A DNA stretch of 64,000 bases from a virus. Shown here piece by piece: positions 30,840 through 39,035 of this stretch; within the stretch, counting starts at the first letter, position 1; every line of letters begins with the position of its first letter. The DNA lies in IMG/VR virus record IMGVR_UViG_3300047470_000272, positions 1-64,000 of that record; one strand, given 5' to 3'. Below the pieces are notes generated by a model. That model was not told the DNA's origin and did no database searches. It saw only the letters and a program-made list of their open reading frames with translations. Made by a program: the position numbers and the translations under genes.

Positions 30840-31261
30840 GCGGGGTCTCCATCGGCATACACCGGGTCCAGGCCGTGCTCGGCCATCCAGGCGCCCAGGC
30901 GCTGGTGGTTGTTCTCAGGGGTCTGGCGGTAGCCGTGCTCGATCGCCTTGGCCAGCGTCAGGACGAAGTCGCGGTCCGGGCCGGGATGGCGCAGCGGGAT
31001 TCGCCACTGCGCCATGTCCTCCACGGTCCAGCCGTAGTGCTCGGCCACGTCCTCCAGCGCCCGGATCACGCGGGCCAGGCGCGGGACGTCGTCCATCGCC
31101 GCCTGGTTGATGCGGATGCGCACCTTCTCGAGTTCGATGTCGGCCAGCTCCCAGTCGTAGAACCAGGCCAGCACGTTGAAGTCGATCACGAAGTCGCGCG
31201 AGACCGCGATCTTGCGGGTCGCCGGCGCCACCGGGCGCGGAGGACGGGGCATGCGGATCAT
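30836..31261 (-). CDS. Hypothetical protein, 141 aa
   Basis: A basic N-terminus MIRMPRPPRPVAPATRKIAV leads to an acidic helical body (FNVLAWFYDWELADIELEKV, IRALEDVAEHYGWTVEDM). The C-terminus has RLGAWMAEHGLDPVYADG. It is translated in overlap with the vWA gene and the winged-helix-like gene. Function unknown. Confidence 0.55.
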   Translation of the reverse strand: MIRMPRPPRPVAPATRKIAVSRDFVIDFNVLAWFYDWELADIELEKVRIRINQAAMDDVPRLARVIRALEDVAEHYGWTVEDMAQWRIPLRHPGPDRDFVLTLAKAIEHGYRQTPENNHQRLGAWMAEHGLDPVYADGDPA

Positions 31262-31872
31262 CGGGCCTCGGTGCGCATGCTGGTGGCGTAGGCGGTCAGG
31301 TTGCCGTAGGACTCGGCCACGCCGGCGGCGGTCTTGGTGAAGTTGCGCGTGGTCGCGCCGCTGATGCCCAGGCCCGCGCCGACCTTGAACGAGTCAATGT
31401 CCGCGCCCTCGAACACGAACTTCCAGCCCTTCTCGTTCTGGCACGCCTTGACCAGCGCCTTGACCTGGTCGAGGGTGAACTCGCGGCTGGTGTTCTCCTC
31501 GCCGTCGGTGACGATGTTGACCAGCACCTTGTCGGCCCAGCCCTCGCGCTCGATGCGCGTGAGCTGGCGCGTGAGCGTGGTGCCGATCGCGTCCAGCAGC
31601 GACGTCGAGCCGACCGTGGCGTAGTTGGCCTGGGTCAGGTTGCCCAGGTGCTGGACGTTGACGCCCTCGTACAGGGTCTCGACGTCGTGGCTGAACGTGA
31701 CCAGGGTGGCGCGCGCGTAGCCCGGCAGCGCTTTCTGGCCCATCAGGAAACCGTTGTAGCCGCCGATGGTGTCCTGGCGGATGTCGTTCATCGACCCGCT
31801 GCGGTCGAGGATGGTGATGATCTCGAGCTTGTTGCCGCTCGGGGTTTTGAGGATGCCGTCGATGATGCTCAT
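31258..31872 (-). CDS. von Willebrand factor A-domain protein
   Basis: The 204-residue product is a single vWA domain. The MIDAS site is visible: DRSGSM in IITILDRSGSMNDIRQ, the Thr in ATVGSTSLLDAIG, and TDGEE in VNIVTDGEENTS. Such domains bind a metal and a partner protein; in phages and bacteria they often work with AAA ATPases, which are not adjacent here. I chose ATG 31872 behind AAAGGAC rather than in-frame starts upstream. It could be a cytoplasmic adaptor for host takeover; this is inference. Confidence 0.8.
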   Translation of the reverse strand: MSIIDGILKTPSGNKLEIITILDRSGSMNDIRQDTIGGYNGFLMGQKALPGYARATLVTFSHDVETLYEGVNVQHLGNLTQANYATVGSTSLLDAIGTTLTRQLTRIEREGWADKVLVNIVTDGEENTSREFTLDQVKALVKACQNEKGWKFVFEGADIDSFKVGAGLGISGATTRNFTKTAAGVAESYGNLTAYATSMRTEAR

Positions 31873-32191
31873 GCCCGTCCTTTTGTCGTCGTTGAAAAAA
31901 CCGTGCGCCCAGCAGCATCCAAAGGTGAGAGGGGGCAGCTGCGCCGCCGCTTGGCTCTCATCCGCGCCATGAAGGGCTGTTTCGCCCGTCACCACGCCAC
32001 CCGCTGGGGTCTGAATTTCCTCGACCTGGCGTTGTTCTCACCCCCTTGGCACCAGGTCTTGCTGCGGTCGCTTCAGCAACGCCGCGTCGGCGCGCCTGCA
32101 AGGTTGGGCAGGGGCCGGTCTTTTTGCGGTGGGGGCCGATGCAGGCCCATGCACATTTGATAAGGGTGTCGTCCGCTCCACCCGGCACGCG
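31873..32191. other. Intergenic region, 319 bp
   Basis: It lies between the end of the primase gene and the start of the vWA gene. I see no convincing gene, tRNA, terminator or sigma-70 promoter. It may hold a promoter for the vWA-to-zinc-protein genes, or a processed RNA leader. Confidence 0.4.
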
Positions 32192-33082
32192 CTACCGGAA
32201 TACCGGGCGCGCCGCCCTTGTCAATGCCATGCGCAGGCGTCGGGGACCGTCGTCACCCCACTCCATCAGCGCGTCGGCCCAGTCGGTGCCGATGATGTTT
32301 TCCGGGTACGCCATGCCGCAGCCGAGCAGTTCGGCCGCCTCGGTGGCTTTCTCGACGCCCGGATTAAAACCACGGCGCGCGCAGGTTTCCCAGTCGTTGT
32401 CGCCGCACACCACGGCCAGCCCTTCGACCTTGGCGCGTTTCGCCACCGCCACCAGGTTGCCGGCGTCCAGGCAGATCTCGACCTGCGCGTTCGGCACGTT
32501 CTGGAAGATCGCCAGGCCGGTCGCAAAGCCCTCGGTGTAGGCGTGCAGCACGGCGCCGGGGCGCATCAGCAGCAGCGAGACCTCACGCGTGGAGCAGCCC
32601 GTATAGTTCTTCTTGGTGCCGTCGGGCCAGATCCGCTGCACGGTCGCCAGGCGGCCGTCCTTGAACAGCGGCCAGACCAGCGCTTCGCCGTCCAGGCGCA
32701 GCTTGTCGGCGCCGAGCATCGACAGGCCCTTGCGGGTGAGATAGGGGTGGCCGTCGACCAGGCGCGGCAGCGACTGGTAGTAGCGGGCCATCGACTGGTA
32801 GGCGCGCGCGGCCTTCTCCCACTCGCGGCGGCGCAGCGCGGCCAGGTCCTTCTGGATGCGTTTTCTCTCGATCGGCGAGACCGGGGTCTCGTCGCGCCAC
32901 TCGACCCACTCCTCGTCGACCGCATAGTCCTTGAAGTAGCCGCGGCGGCCGTCCACGCGCAGCATGTAGGCGCCGTTCTTCTTCTTCGGCTTGTCGACCG
33001 TGGCGCAGCGATACCACTTGCCGTTCGGGACCACTTCGCGCGGCAGGAAACCGGCGGCCAGCAGGGTGTTGTAGAAGTCCAT
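32192..33082 (-). CDS. Toprim-domain DNA primase
   Basis: The 296-residue protein has an N-terminal region resembling phage/plasmid primases (GYFKDYAVDEEWVEWRDE, YLTRKGLSML). A core follows with LVWPLFKDGRLATVQRIWPD and a Toprim segment: YTEGFATGLAIF (catalytic Glu) and GLAVVCGDNDWE (acidic pair). It would make RNA primers for phage or plasmid replication. It overlaps the helicase gene by one base, and the pair form the replication module on this strand. A separate zinc-finger domain is missing or degenerate. Confidence 0.75.
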   Translation of the reverse strand: MDFYNTLLAAGFLPREVVPNGKWYRCATVDKPKKKNGAYMLRVDGRRGYFKDYAVDEEWVEWRDETPVSPIERKRIQKDLAALRRREWEKAARAYQSMARYYQSLPRLVDGHPYLTRKGLSMLGADKLRLDGEALVWPLFKDGRLATVQRIWPDGTKKNYTGCSTREVSLLLMRPGAVLHAYTEGFATGLAIFQNVPNAQVEICLDAGNLVAVAKRAKVEGLAVVCGDNDWETCARRGFNPGVEKATEAAELLGCGMAYPENIIGTDWADALMEWGDDGPRRLRMALTRAARPVFR

Positions 33083-34575
33083 CAGGCTCGCTCCTTCCTG
33101 AAACCCATCTTCTTGCCGTAGGCGATGTCGAGCGAGGTCAGCTTGTTGCGCACGTACTGCTTGGCCTCGACCGGCACGACGTCGGCGAACGCGATCTTCG
33201 GCGCCGGCTGGTTGGTCAGGCGGGCGTAGCGGTTCTTCGCCCAGGCCTCGGGGTTCTCTTTCTTGCGGCGGATCGCCTCGTGCACCAGCTGCGGGTACAG
33301 GTCGGCCGCCAGTTCGGCGGGGTCGCGCGCGGCCAGCAGCTCGACCAGGCTGCCCGGCTCGTGGCGCACGGCCTCCTTCGGCGGGTAGACGTGGCCGCAG
33401 GTCGGGCAGTACGGCATCGGGTGGTGCAGGCTCTTGCAGGCCGGGCACTTCATCGGCTTGGCCTCGGCCTTGTCGCGGTTCTTGCCGGCGCCGTTCTTGC
33501 GCCCGCGCGTAAAACCCAGCGCACCCTCGGCGAAGAAGGCGGTCCACTCGTCCCAGAAGCGCTCGGAGTTGCCCGAGTGGTCCAGCACGATCAGGTGGTC
33601 CTTGCCGTCGGAGATCCGCAGGCCCCGGCCGAACAGCTGGATGTACTCGGCGAGCGAGTTCGCCAGCGGGCGCGCCATGATGACCACGCCAATGTCGGGC
33701 ACATCAAAACCTTTACTCGCGGCCGTCACGGTAATCAGTCCCCGGATCGACGAGTCCGGGCGGCGGAACTCCTCGACCACGTCGGCGCGCTCGACGTCGT
33801 CCTCGCGGTAGGTGTAGGCGCGGGTCATGATGCCGGCCGCCATGAACTGGCGTTCCAGCTCCTGGACGTGGGCGGTGTCGACCGCCGAGCAGATGAACTT
33901 GCGGCCGTCGCCCAGGCGCAGGTACTCGGCCACGCAGTCGCCCACGACCTTGCTGGCGCGGCGGCTGGTCTCGCCGACGTCGAACTCGCCGTTGACGATC
34001 GCCACGCCGGTCATGTCCGGCTCGCGCGCCGCGAAAATGCGGAACGGCGACAGGAAACCACGGCGGATCAGGTCGTTGGTGGTGGCCACGTTGATGAGGA
34101 CGTCGTACATCTTGTCCATGCCGCGCGTGAAGGGCGTGGCGGTCAGGCCGATGAACACCGTCGAGCCGTCGTCATCCAGCATGCGCTGCTTCACGGCGCG
34201 GCTGATCGTGTGGCACTCGTCGATCAGGATCACGATGGCCGAGGGCCAGGCGCGGCGCGCCACGGTCTGGATCGAGCACACCTGCACGCGCTCCCAGGGG
34301 GCCACGCGCGGGTGGTTGCCCTGCACCACGCCGTGCGGGATGCCCTCGGCGTCGAACACCATCGAGGTCTGGTCGATCAGGTTGATGCGGTCGCAGACAA
34401 ACGCGGCGCGGTGCATCTTTTTCAGGGTCTGGCGCACCATGAACGCGCCGATCTTGGTCTTGCCGGAGCCGGTCGGGGCCACCAGGCAGATGCGGCGGTG
34501 GCCGGCCCGGATCGCGGCGCGGATGCTTTCGATCGCGTCGATCTGGTAGTCGCGCAGGTCGCGGTAGTCGTCCAT
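33082..34575 (-). CDS. SF2 DEAD/DEAH helicase
   Basis: The 497-residue helicase has LRDYQIDAIESIRAA (Q-like), Walker A in VAPTGSGKTKIGA, DECH in ILIDECHTIS, and SAT-like LTATPF. In its second RecA domain are ITVTAASKGFDVPDIGVV and QLFGRGLRISDGK (motif VI). A zinc ribbon CPACKSLHHPMPYCPTCGHV lies near residue 385. The family unwinds DNA or RNA and is common next to phage primases. It begins right after the coiled-coil gene (TAATG). Confidence 0.88.
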   Translation of the reverse strand: MDDYRDLRDYQIDAIESIRAAIRAGHRRICLVAPTGSGKTKIGAFMVRQTLKKMHRAAFVCDRINLIDQTSMVFDAEGIPHGVVQGNHPRVAPWERVQVCSIQTVARRAWPSAIVILIDECHTISRAVKQRMLDDDGSTVFIGLTATPFTRGMDKMYDVLINVATTNDLIRRGFLSPFRIFAAREPDMTGVAIVNGEFDVGETSRRASKVVGDCVAEYLRLGDGRKFICSAVDTAHVQELERQFMAAGIMTRAYTYREDDVERADVVEEFRRPDSSIRGLITVTAASKGFDVPDIGVVIMARPLANSLAEYIQLFGRGLRISDGKDHLIVLDHSGNSERFWDEWTAFFAEGALGFTRGRKNGAGKNRDKAEAKPMKCPACKSLHHPMPYCPTCGHVYPPKEAVRHEPGSLVELLAARDPAELAADLYPQLVHEAIRRKKENPEAWAKNRYARLTNQPAPKIAFADVVPVEAKQYVRNKLTSLDIAYGKKMGFRKERA

Positions 34576-34904
34576 TAGATGCCCCGCACCAGTCTGCGCA
34601 CGCGTTCCAGCAGGTCGTGCTCGCTGGGCGCCTCGGTCAGGGCCATCAGGTCGCCGACCAGCCGGCGGTGGTGCTGCAGCTGGCGTTTATGGTTGTCGCG
34701 CTCGCGCGCCAGCTCGTTGCCGCGCGTGATCTCCTGGTCGAGACGGCGCTTGATGCCGAAGCGGGCGCGGATCTCGGCCGCCAGCAGGTCGCCGCGGTGG
34801 CCGGCCTGCAGGGCGTCGAGCTGGGCGGTCAGGATCTCGACCTCCTCTTTCAGCAGGTCGATCATTTCCTCGGCCGACGGCACGTCCAGGTCGTCGGCGC
34901 TCAT
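34575..34904 (-). CDS. Coiled-coil hypothetical protein, 109 aa
   Basis: Most of the protein is a predicted coiled coil: AEEMIDLLKEEVEILTAQLD, then RRLDQEITRGNELARERDNH. It ends in a basic helix (HDLLERVRRLVRGI). It may be a dimeric adaptor for the helicase that follows. No family recognised. Confidence 0.6.
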   Translation of the reverse strand: MSADDLDVPSAEEMIDLLKEEVEILTAQLDALQAGHRGDLLAAEIRARFGIKRRLDQEITRGNELARERDNHKRQLQHHRRLVGDLMALTEAPSEHDLLERVRRLVRGI

Positions 34905-35332
34905 TTGCACACCTGCCAGTGGGTGCCACGGCGGCGCTGCCGGGCTTCGCGGTGTTCCTGGATCAGCAGGCCGTTGCGGTGCAGCCGCCGCTGCTCGTCG
35001 CGCGCGATCGTGCGGCCCAGGTTGTCTGAATAGCGGAAGCGCTCGGTGAACACGAACGCCTCGACGCGCGTGGCCAGCGCCAGGCGCGCCAAATCGTCGC
35101 GGGCGTCGAGCAGCGCATCCGACAGCGGCCGGTTGCATTCGCCCAGGTAGGCGCGCACGGTGAAGTGGCGCTCGAACGGCTCGGTGTCGGGCAGCCAACG
35201 GTAGAAGTGATGCGCCTGGTCGTAGCGGATCGCCGGGCCGCCGTCGGCCAGCACGTCCAGGTAGGCCGACAGGCGCCAGTCCTTGATCCAGGCGACGATG
35301 AAATACTGCGCGGCTTTCTGGCGGTTCATCAT
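34901..35332 (-). CDS. Hypothetical protein, 143 aa
   Basis: The protein starts MMNRQKAAQYFIVAWIKDWR and has aromatic and charged segments (YDQAHHFYRWLPDTEPFERH, ATRVEAFVFTERFRYSDNLG) and a basic end (REARQRRRGTHWQVCK). Overlaps of four bases join it to both neighbours. Family not recognised. Confidence 0.55.
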   Translation of the reverse strand: MMNRQKAAQYFIVAWIKDWRLSAYLDVLADGGPAIRYDQAHHFYRWLPDTEPFERHFTVRAYLGECNRPLSDALLDARDDLARLALATRVEAFVFTERFRYSDNLGRTIARDEQRRLHRNGLLIQEHREARQRRRGTHWQVCK

Positions 35333-35733
35333 GGGTTGACCCCCAGCTTCTCGTTGCACAGCGCGCGCAGCTCCTCCTGCGTGCCGTACAGGGCCTCGAA
35401 CCTGGCCTTGTTCGGATGCACGGCCACCAGGCTCTGGTCGTTGCCGGTGCCCTGTTGATGGTGGCCGGCGCAAAGGGGCAGGACGTTCATGTGGCAGCCC
35501 GGCTTGGTCCTGCCGTCGATGTGGTGAATCGACACGTAGTCGGACGTCGCCAGGCCGGCCACGCGGCAGGCGATGCAGCCGATCTCGCGGGCCAGGCGGT
35601 CCCAGTACGCGGCCTCGACCGCGCTGACGGCGCGCTGGCGGCTTTTCAGGCCGGTCCTGGCGCGCGACTTGGGCTGTTTTTCACGCGCCCGGGTGACGAA
35701 CCCGGTGCGCTTGAGAATCGAGGTGCGCTTCAT
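35329..35733 (-). CDS. Ref-like HNH nuclease (RecA-dependent nuclease family)
   Basis: The C-terminal ~75 residues match the Ref family (phage P1 recombination enhancement function): a zinc pair CIACRV, then SIHHIDGRTKPGCHMNVLPL and LCAGHHQQ, then VHPNKARFEALYGTQEELRA. HH and H residues belong to the HNH site; Cys residues bind zinc. The N-terminal ~45 residues are basic and Lys/Arg-rich, as in Ref, where they bind DNA. P1 Ref cuts ssDNA within RecA D-loops. Start ATG 35733 overlaps the stop of the Cro-DUF4406 gene. Confidence 0.75.
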   Translation of the reverse strand: MKRTSILKRTGFVTRAREKQPKSRARTGLKSRQRAVSAVEAAYWDRLAREIGCIACRVAGLATSDYVSIHHIDGRTKPGCHMNVLPLCAGHHQQGTGNDQSLVAVHPNKARFEALYGTQEELRALCNEKLGVNP

Positions 35734-36302
35734 TTGAGCGCACCGGCTTTCACGACGCGCAGTTCCAGCTGGCGCGCCAGGTACACCTCGAGCTGGGCGC
35801 CCTTCGAGCGGTTCCAGCCCGGCAGGACAACCAGCGTGTCGCAGTGGGTCAGCATGGCGATGATGTCGTGGCGCATGTAGCCGGCCCAGGTGGTGTCCGG
35901 CGCCAGCTCGAACTCGGCCGGGTTGACGACGCGGTAGCCCAGGTTGCGCAGGCGCGCCGCTTCGGCGTTGAAGGCGGGACGGTTCAGGTCGACCTTGCCG
36001 GTCATCGGACCGGAGATATAGATCGCGTTGGTCGGCGGGGTGTGGCGGTAGGGCCGGACCTCGATCAGGTTGTAGTCCTCGTTGAGCTGTTCGCACTGGA
36101 CCACGCCCTCGCTGGCGCGCTCGATCCCGCTGCAGCGGCGGAGCGGGGTGCCTTTCCGGGACCACTGATGCACGGCCTGGGCCGACACGCCCAGTTCGCG
36201 GGCCAGCGCGCTGTACGAGCCGACCTTGTTGGCGGCGACACCCAGAAACTCCTGTTCGCGGTGCCGGCGGGCGGCGCGCATCCGTGCGGAAAGTTTTTTC
36301 AT
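35730..36302 (-). CDS. Cro-like HTH fused to a DUF4406 domain
   Basis: Residues ~20-80 form a YdaS/Cro-type domain: KVGSYSALARELGVSAQAVH, QWSRKGTPLRRCSGIERASE, then VVQCEQLNEDYNLIEV. Residues ~95-190 are a DUF4406 (nucleoside deoxyribosyltransferase-like) domain: NAIYISGPMTGKVDLNRPAF, LRNLGYRVVNPAEF, YMRHDIIAMLTHCDTLVVLP, GWNRSKGAQLEVYLARQL. The two parts are usually separate genes; the junction has no stop. The first gene of the leftward unit, it sits opposite the repressor, the place of cro. No ribosome site precedes ATG 36302; the promoter places the start of RNA very close to it, so the message may be leaderless. Confidence 0.75.
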   Translation of the reverse strand: MKKLSARMRAARRHREQEFLGVAANKVGSYSALARELGVSAQAVHQWSRKGTPLRRCSGIERASEGVVQCEQLNEDYNLIEVRPYRHTPPTNAIYISGPMTGKVDLNRPAFNAEAARLRNLGYRVVNPAEFELAPDTTWAGYMRHDIIAMLTHCDTLVVLPGWNRSKGAQLEVYLARQLELRVVKAGALK

Positions 36303-36309
36303 GGGATAG

Positions 36310-36355
36310 ATTCTACAAGCAACACTTTAAATTACAAGTGAAACTTTAAGGAATC
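36310..36355 (-). promoter_or_regulatory. Leftward early promoter with repressor operators
   Basis: On the minus strand TTGTAA (36332-36337), a 16-bp spacer and TAGAAT (36310-36315) form the promoter. Half-sites CACTTTAA and AAACTTTAAG lie over and beside it. Read on the opposite strand, 36323-36347 is nearly identical to 37233-37257 on the right side of the repressor. Confidence 0.65.
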
Positions 36356-36430
36356 AAGCGCCGCTTATAGAACCGCCTGTGTTATGTTGCGCGTTAGGAA
36401 GTCACCACTACTAGAACGAAGGGAAACACC

Positions 36431-37060
36431 ATGCCAACGATCCATGACCGCATAAAGCGTCGCCGTGAGGAACTAGAACTGAGTCGTGTGCAACTAGGAG
36501 ATCTGTGTGGAGTGACGCAGCAGGCCGTCTATGGGTGGGAGGAACTTAAAGCGATGCCGTCGTATCATCGGTTGAAAACAATTGCAGAAGTATTAAAAAC
36601 AACAACGGAATACTTGTCAGCGGGAATTGATGTTAATGTTCCATTAGCGGAAAAATATACCTTGGTAAGGTTGCTAGGGACCGATAAGGAAGGGGGCATA
36701 GCAGTGCAACATCACCACGAAGTTGGCGGTCTGGCCGACGACCACAACAGCTTTGCCTATCGCAGGGATTTCCTGCATACGCTCGGGGTCGCGCCCGAAC
36801 ACTGCCGCGTATTCATCAACGAGGACGACAGCATGAACATGGGCAGCCAGCTGCTCATCGACCTGAAGCAGACCGAGCTGAAGGACGACAAGGTGTTCCT
36901 GCTCGACACCCCGGCCGGCCTGAAGGTGCGCCGTCTGTTCATCCAGCTCGACGGCATGGTGCGGGTCTGCGCCGACCGCGCCAACATGCCCGAGCAGCTG
37001 GTGCCGGCCACCGCCGTCAAGACCATCGGCAGAGTCGTGGCGCAACAGGGAGCGCTCTAG
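36431..37060 (+). CDS. CI-type phage repressor (XRE HTH plus S24 domain)
   Basis: Residues 5-65 form an XRE helix-turn-helix (HDRIKRRREELELSRVQLGD, LCGVTQQAVYGWEELKAM). The C-terminal part is an S24/LexA-like domain: CRVFINEDDSMNMGSQLLID with the candidate catalytic Ser, DDKVFLLDTPAGLKVRRLFI with the Lys region, and VPATAVKTIGRVVAQQ at the end. Usual length. If cleavage competent, RecA could trigger induction. The AGGGAAA site precedes ATG 36431. Its upstream part is relatively AT-rich. It is flanked by operators on both sides, as expected for an autoregulated immunity repressor. Confidence 0.85.
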   Translation: MPTIHDRIKRRREELELSRVQLGDLCGVTQQAVYGWEELKAMPSYHRLKTIAEVLKTTTEYLSAGIDVNVPLAEKYTLVRLLGTDKEGGIAVQHHHEVGGLADDHNSFAYRRDFLHTLGVAPEHCRVFINEDDSMNMGSQLLIDLKQTELKDDKVFLLDTPAGLKVRRLFIQLDGMVRVCADRANMPEQLVPATAVKTIGRVVAQQGAL

Positions 37061-37087
37061 CGCCGATCCCCTCACGCCACCAGGAGG

Positions 37088-37113
37088 AGCCGGCCACAAG
37101 CCGGCTTTTTTTT
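37088..37113 (+). terminator. Rho-independent terminator of the repressor gene
   Basis: AGCCGGC/GCCGGCT with a 5-nt loop is followed by eight T. It isolates repressor transcription from the rightward early unit. Confidence 0.9.
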
Positions 37114-37182
37114 CGCCTCAACGCGTCTCAGACAAGCTCGTCAGCTCGCACCTCTCGCCAACACAGGCTCGGAGCTTTGCGT

Positions 37183-37270
37183 TTGCACAACAAGTGTACT
37201 GAACTGTAATCTAAAGTTTTGCTGAAAAGATCAAAGTTTCCCTTGTAAATTAAAGTCAGACTTTAATAGA
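37183..37270 (+). promoter_or_regulatory. Rightward early promoter region with operators
   Basis: A perfect 19-bp palindrome ATTAAAGTCAGACTTTAAT lies at 37249-37267, and further half-sites AAAGTTT at 37213 and 37233. Two promoter readings exist: TTGTAA (37243) with a 16-bp spacer to AATAGA, mirroring the left promoter; and TTGCAC (37183) with a 16-bp spacer to TGTAAT. Either would be blocked by repressor bound at these sites. Confidence 0.65.
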
Positions 37271-37307
37271 CTGGTTCCTGTTTCCCACCGCAAACAGGAG
37301 CCGTCAG

Positions 37308-37721
37308 TTGGACTATTCCGCACCCTACACGCTGCATGGACTGACGCTGGCCGTCGGCCCGCACGAGCACGAAAGCGAACCGGCGCACTTCGGCGGCTCG
37401 GTCGTGCTCGACGTCGAATTCACCTATGAACCGGGCTACCCGGCGCGTCCGGCCGGCCTGGGCGACCCGGGCGACCCCGGCCTGCCCGAGGAATTCGACT
37501 TCAAGCGCGTGCTGGCCACGCACCCGATCGTGCTGGAAACGCGCGACCGCACCCTGCGCGTGATCGTCAGCAGCGGCGCCGACATCTACGAGCGCCTGCC
37601 GCAGGCCAGGCTGGACATGATCGAGGCCGACCTGATCGAGCGCCGCCGCGGCAGCCGCATCGGCGCCCTGGTCGACGCGGCCGTCATCGCCAGCATGGTC
37701 GACCTGGAGGCGCTGCAATGA
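37308..37721 (+). CDS. Hypothetical early protein, 137 aa
   Basis: TTG start with CAGGAG upstream. The N-terminal half is beta-like (YTLHGLTLAVGPHEHESEPA, GSVVLDVEFTYEPGYPARPA); a Gly/Pro linker leads to a C-terminal helical region (RLPQARLDMIEADLIERRRG). As the first gene rightward of the immunity region it should be an early gene under repressor control. Function unknown. Confidence 0.55.
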   Translation: MDYSAPYTLHGLTLAVGPHEHESEPAHFGGSVVLDVEFTYEPGYPARPAGLGDPGDPGLPEEFDFKRVLATHPIVLETRDRTLRVIVSSGADIYERLPQARLDMIEADLIERRRGSRIGALVDAAVIASMVDLEALQ

Positions 37722-38257
37722 ACGCGCCCGTCACGAAAACCCATTGGAAGCAGCTGATCGACCCGCGCTTCCTCGGCGTCTACGCCCTGCCCAACGGCGA
37801 GGACATGACCGTCACCATCAACTACGTCCAGAAAGAGACGGTCACGATGATGGGCGGCAAGAAAGAGGACCATTCGCTGGCCTACATGGTCGAGACGAAG
37901 CCGCTGATCCTGAACTCGACCAACAGCAAGACGATCGAGAAGCTGTACGGCCCGTACATCGAGGACTGGTCCGGCAAGCGCATCACGCTGTACGCCAGCA
38001 CGACCAAGCTGGGCAGCGAAATGGTCGAGTGCCTGCGCATCCGCACCAAGATCCCGGCCGAGGTGAAGCCGGCGCTGCCCGAGGCGCGCATGGACAAGGC
38101 CCTGGCCGCCGTCAAGAAGGGCGAGTTCGCCGCCGAGACGCTGCGCGTGAAGTACGCCCTGTCGCCCGAACAGGCAAGCCGCCTGGCCGCCGTCGAGGCC
38201 GAACTGGCCGGCGACCAGGTCGCCCCGGCAGCAAGCGCGCCGCAGGAGAACGCGTGA
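37718..38257 (+). CDS. Conserved phage recombination-module protein, 179 aa
   Basis: The product has [40 protein letters not shown], and [20 protein letters not shown] followed by [13 protein letters not shown]. This pattern (LxxPxfLGxYxLxxGeDhxlTI...LNxTNxKTIxKLYgxPYIEdWxGk) is a conserved phage family usually next to recombination or replication genes. It is directly followed by an exonuclease and SSB here, so a role in homologous recombination is likely but not shown. Confidence 0.65.
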   Translation: MNAPVTKTHWKQLIDPRFLGVYALPNGEDMTVTINYVQKETVTMMGGKKEDHSLAYMVETKPLILNSTNSKTIEKLYGPYIEDWSGKRITLYASTTKLGSEMVECLRIRTKIPAEVKPALPEARMDKALAAVKKGEFAAETLRVKYALSPEQASRLAAVEAELAGDQVAPAASAPQENA

Positions 38258-39009
38258 ACGGCTTTCACTTCCGCTGCTCGTCGCTGCACACCCTGATGGC
38301 CGACCCGAAGGCGATCGACCCGGCCCTGCTCGCCACCCCGGAGCTGGCCGCGCTCGCGGCCAAGAAGGCGAAAACCGACGAGGACCGCGCGATCCTGGCG
38401 CCGCTGTTCGACAGCACCCTGTCGGCCGGCGCCAGGTCCTACCTCGAGGACCTGGCCCAGGAGTACGTGTACGGCTACACCAACATCGTGCACTCGAAGT
38501 ACACGCAGAAGGGAATCATCGTCGAGGACGAGTCGATCGCGCTGTACAACGAGCGCTTCTTCACGTCCTACCGCAAGAACAAGGAGCGCCGCACCAACGA
38601 GTACATCACCGGCGAGTGCGACATTTTTACGGGCGAGAAGATCATCGACATCAAGTCGAGCTGGTCGCTGGCCACCTTCCCGGCCCTGTCGGCCCAGGCG
38701 CACAAGACCGAGTACGAGTGGCAGATGCGCGGCTACATGTGGCTGTGGGATTGCGAGCAGGCCGAGGTCGCGTACTGCCTGGTCGACACGCCCGGGGAAC
38801 TGATCGGCTACGAGAACCCGCACCTGCACCAGTTCGACGTCTCCGAGCTGCGCGAGGAACCGCTGCCGATCGAGCTGCGCATCACCACCATCACCTACCT
38901 GCGCGACCGCGCGATCGAGAACAGGATCGCGCGCCGCGTCACGGCGGCGCGCGCCTACCTCGACGCGATCGTCGCGCGCATCCGGGCCGAGCACGGCCTC
39001 CTGCACTGA
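38254..39009 (+). CDS. PD-(D/E)XK exonuclease, RecE/Cas4-like
   Basis: The 251-residue protein contains [20 protein letters not shown], where D in GECD and D-x-K form the PD-(D/E)XK metal site. [21 protein letters not shown] helix-strand pair is as in phage recombination exonucleases. Family members process DNA ends for annealing-type recombination. GTG 38254 overlaps the previous stop, with CAGGAG upstream. Neighbouring SSB supports the role. Confidence 0.7.
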   Translation: MNGFHFRCSSLHTLMADPKAIDPALLATPELAALAAKKAKTDEDRAILAPLFDSTLSAGARSYLEDLAQEYVYGYTNIVHSKYTQKGIIVEDESIALYNERFFTSYRKNKERRTNEYITGECDIFTGEKIIDIKSSWSLATFPALSAQAHKTEYEWQMRGYMWLWDCEQAEVAYCLVDTPGELIGYENPHLHQFDVSELREEPLPIELRITTITYLRDRAIENRIARRVTAARAYLDAIVARIRAEHGLLH

Positions 39010-39035
39010 CCACCCTCAACCGCAAAGGAATCAAC

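Noticed and set aside
31873-32191. tRNA or small gene in the gap before the vWA gene
   Set aside because: No cloverleaf or CCA end was recognised, and the open frames there have no ribosome site or family signature.
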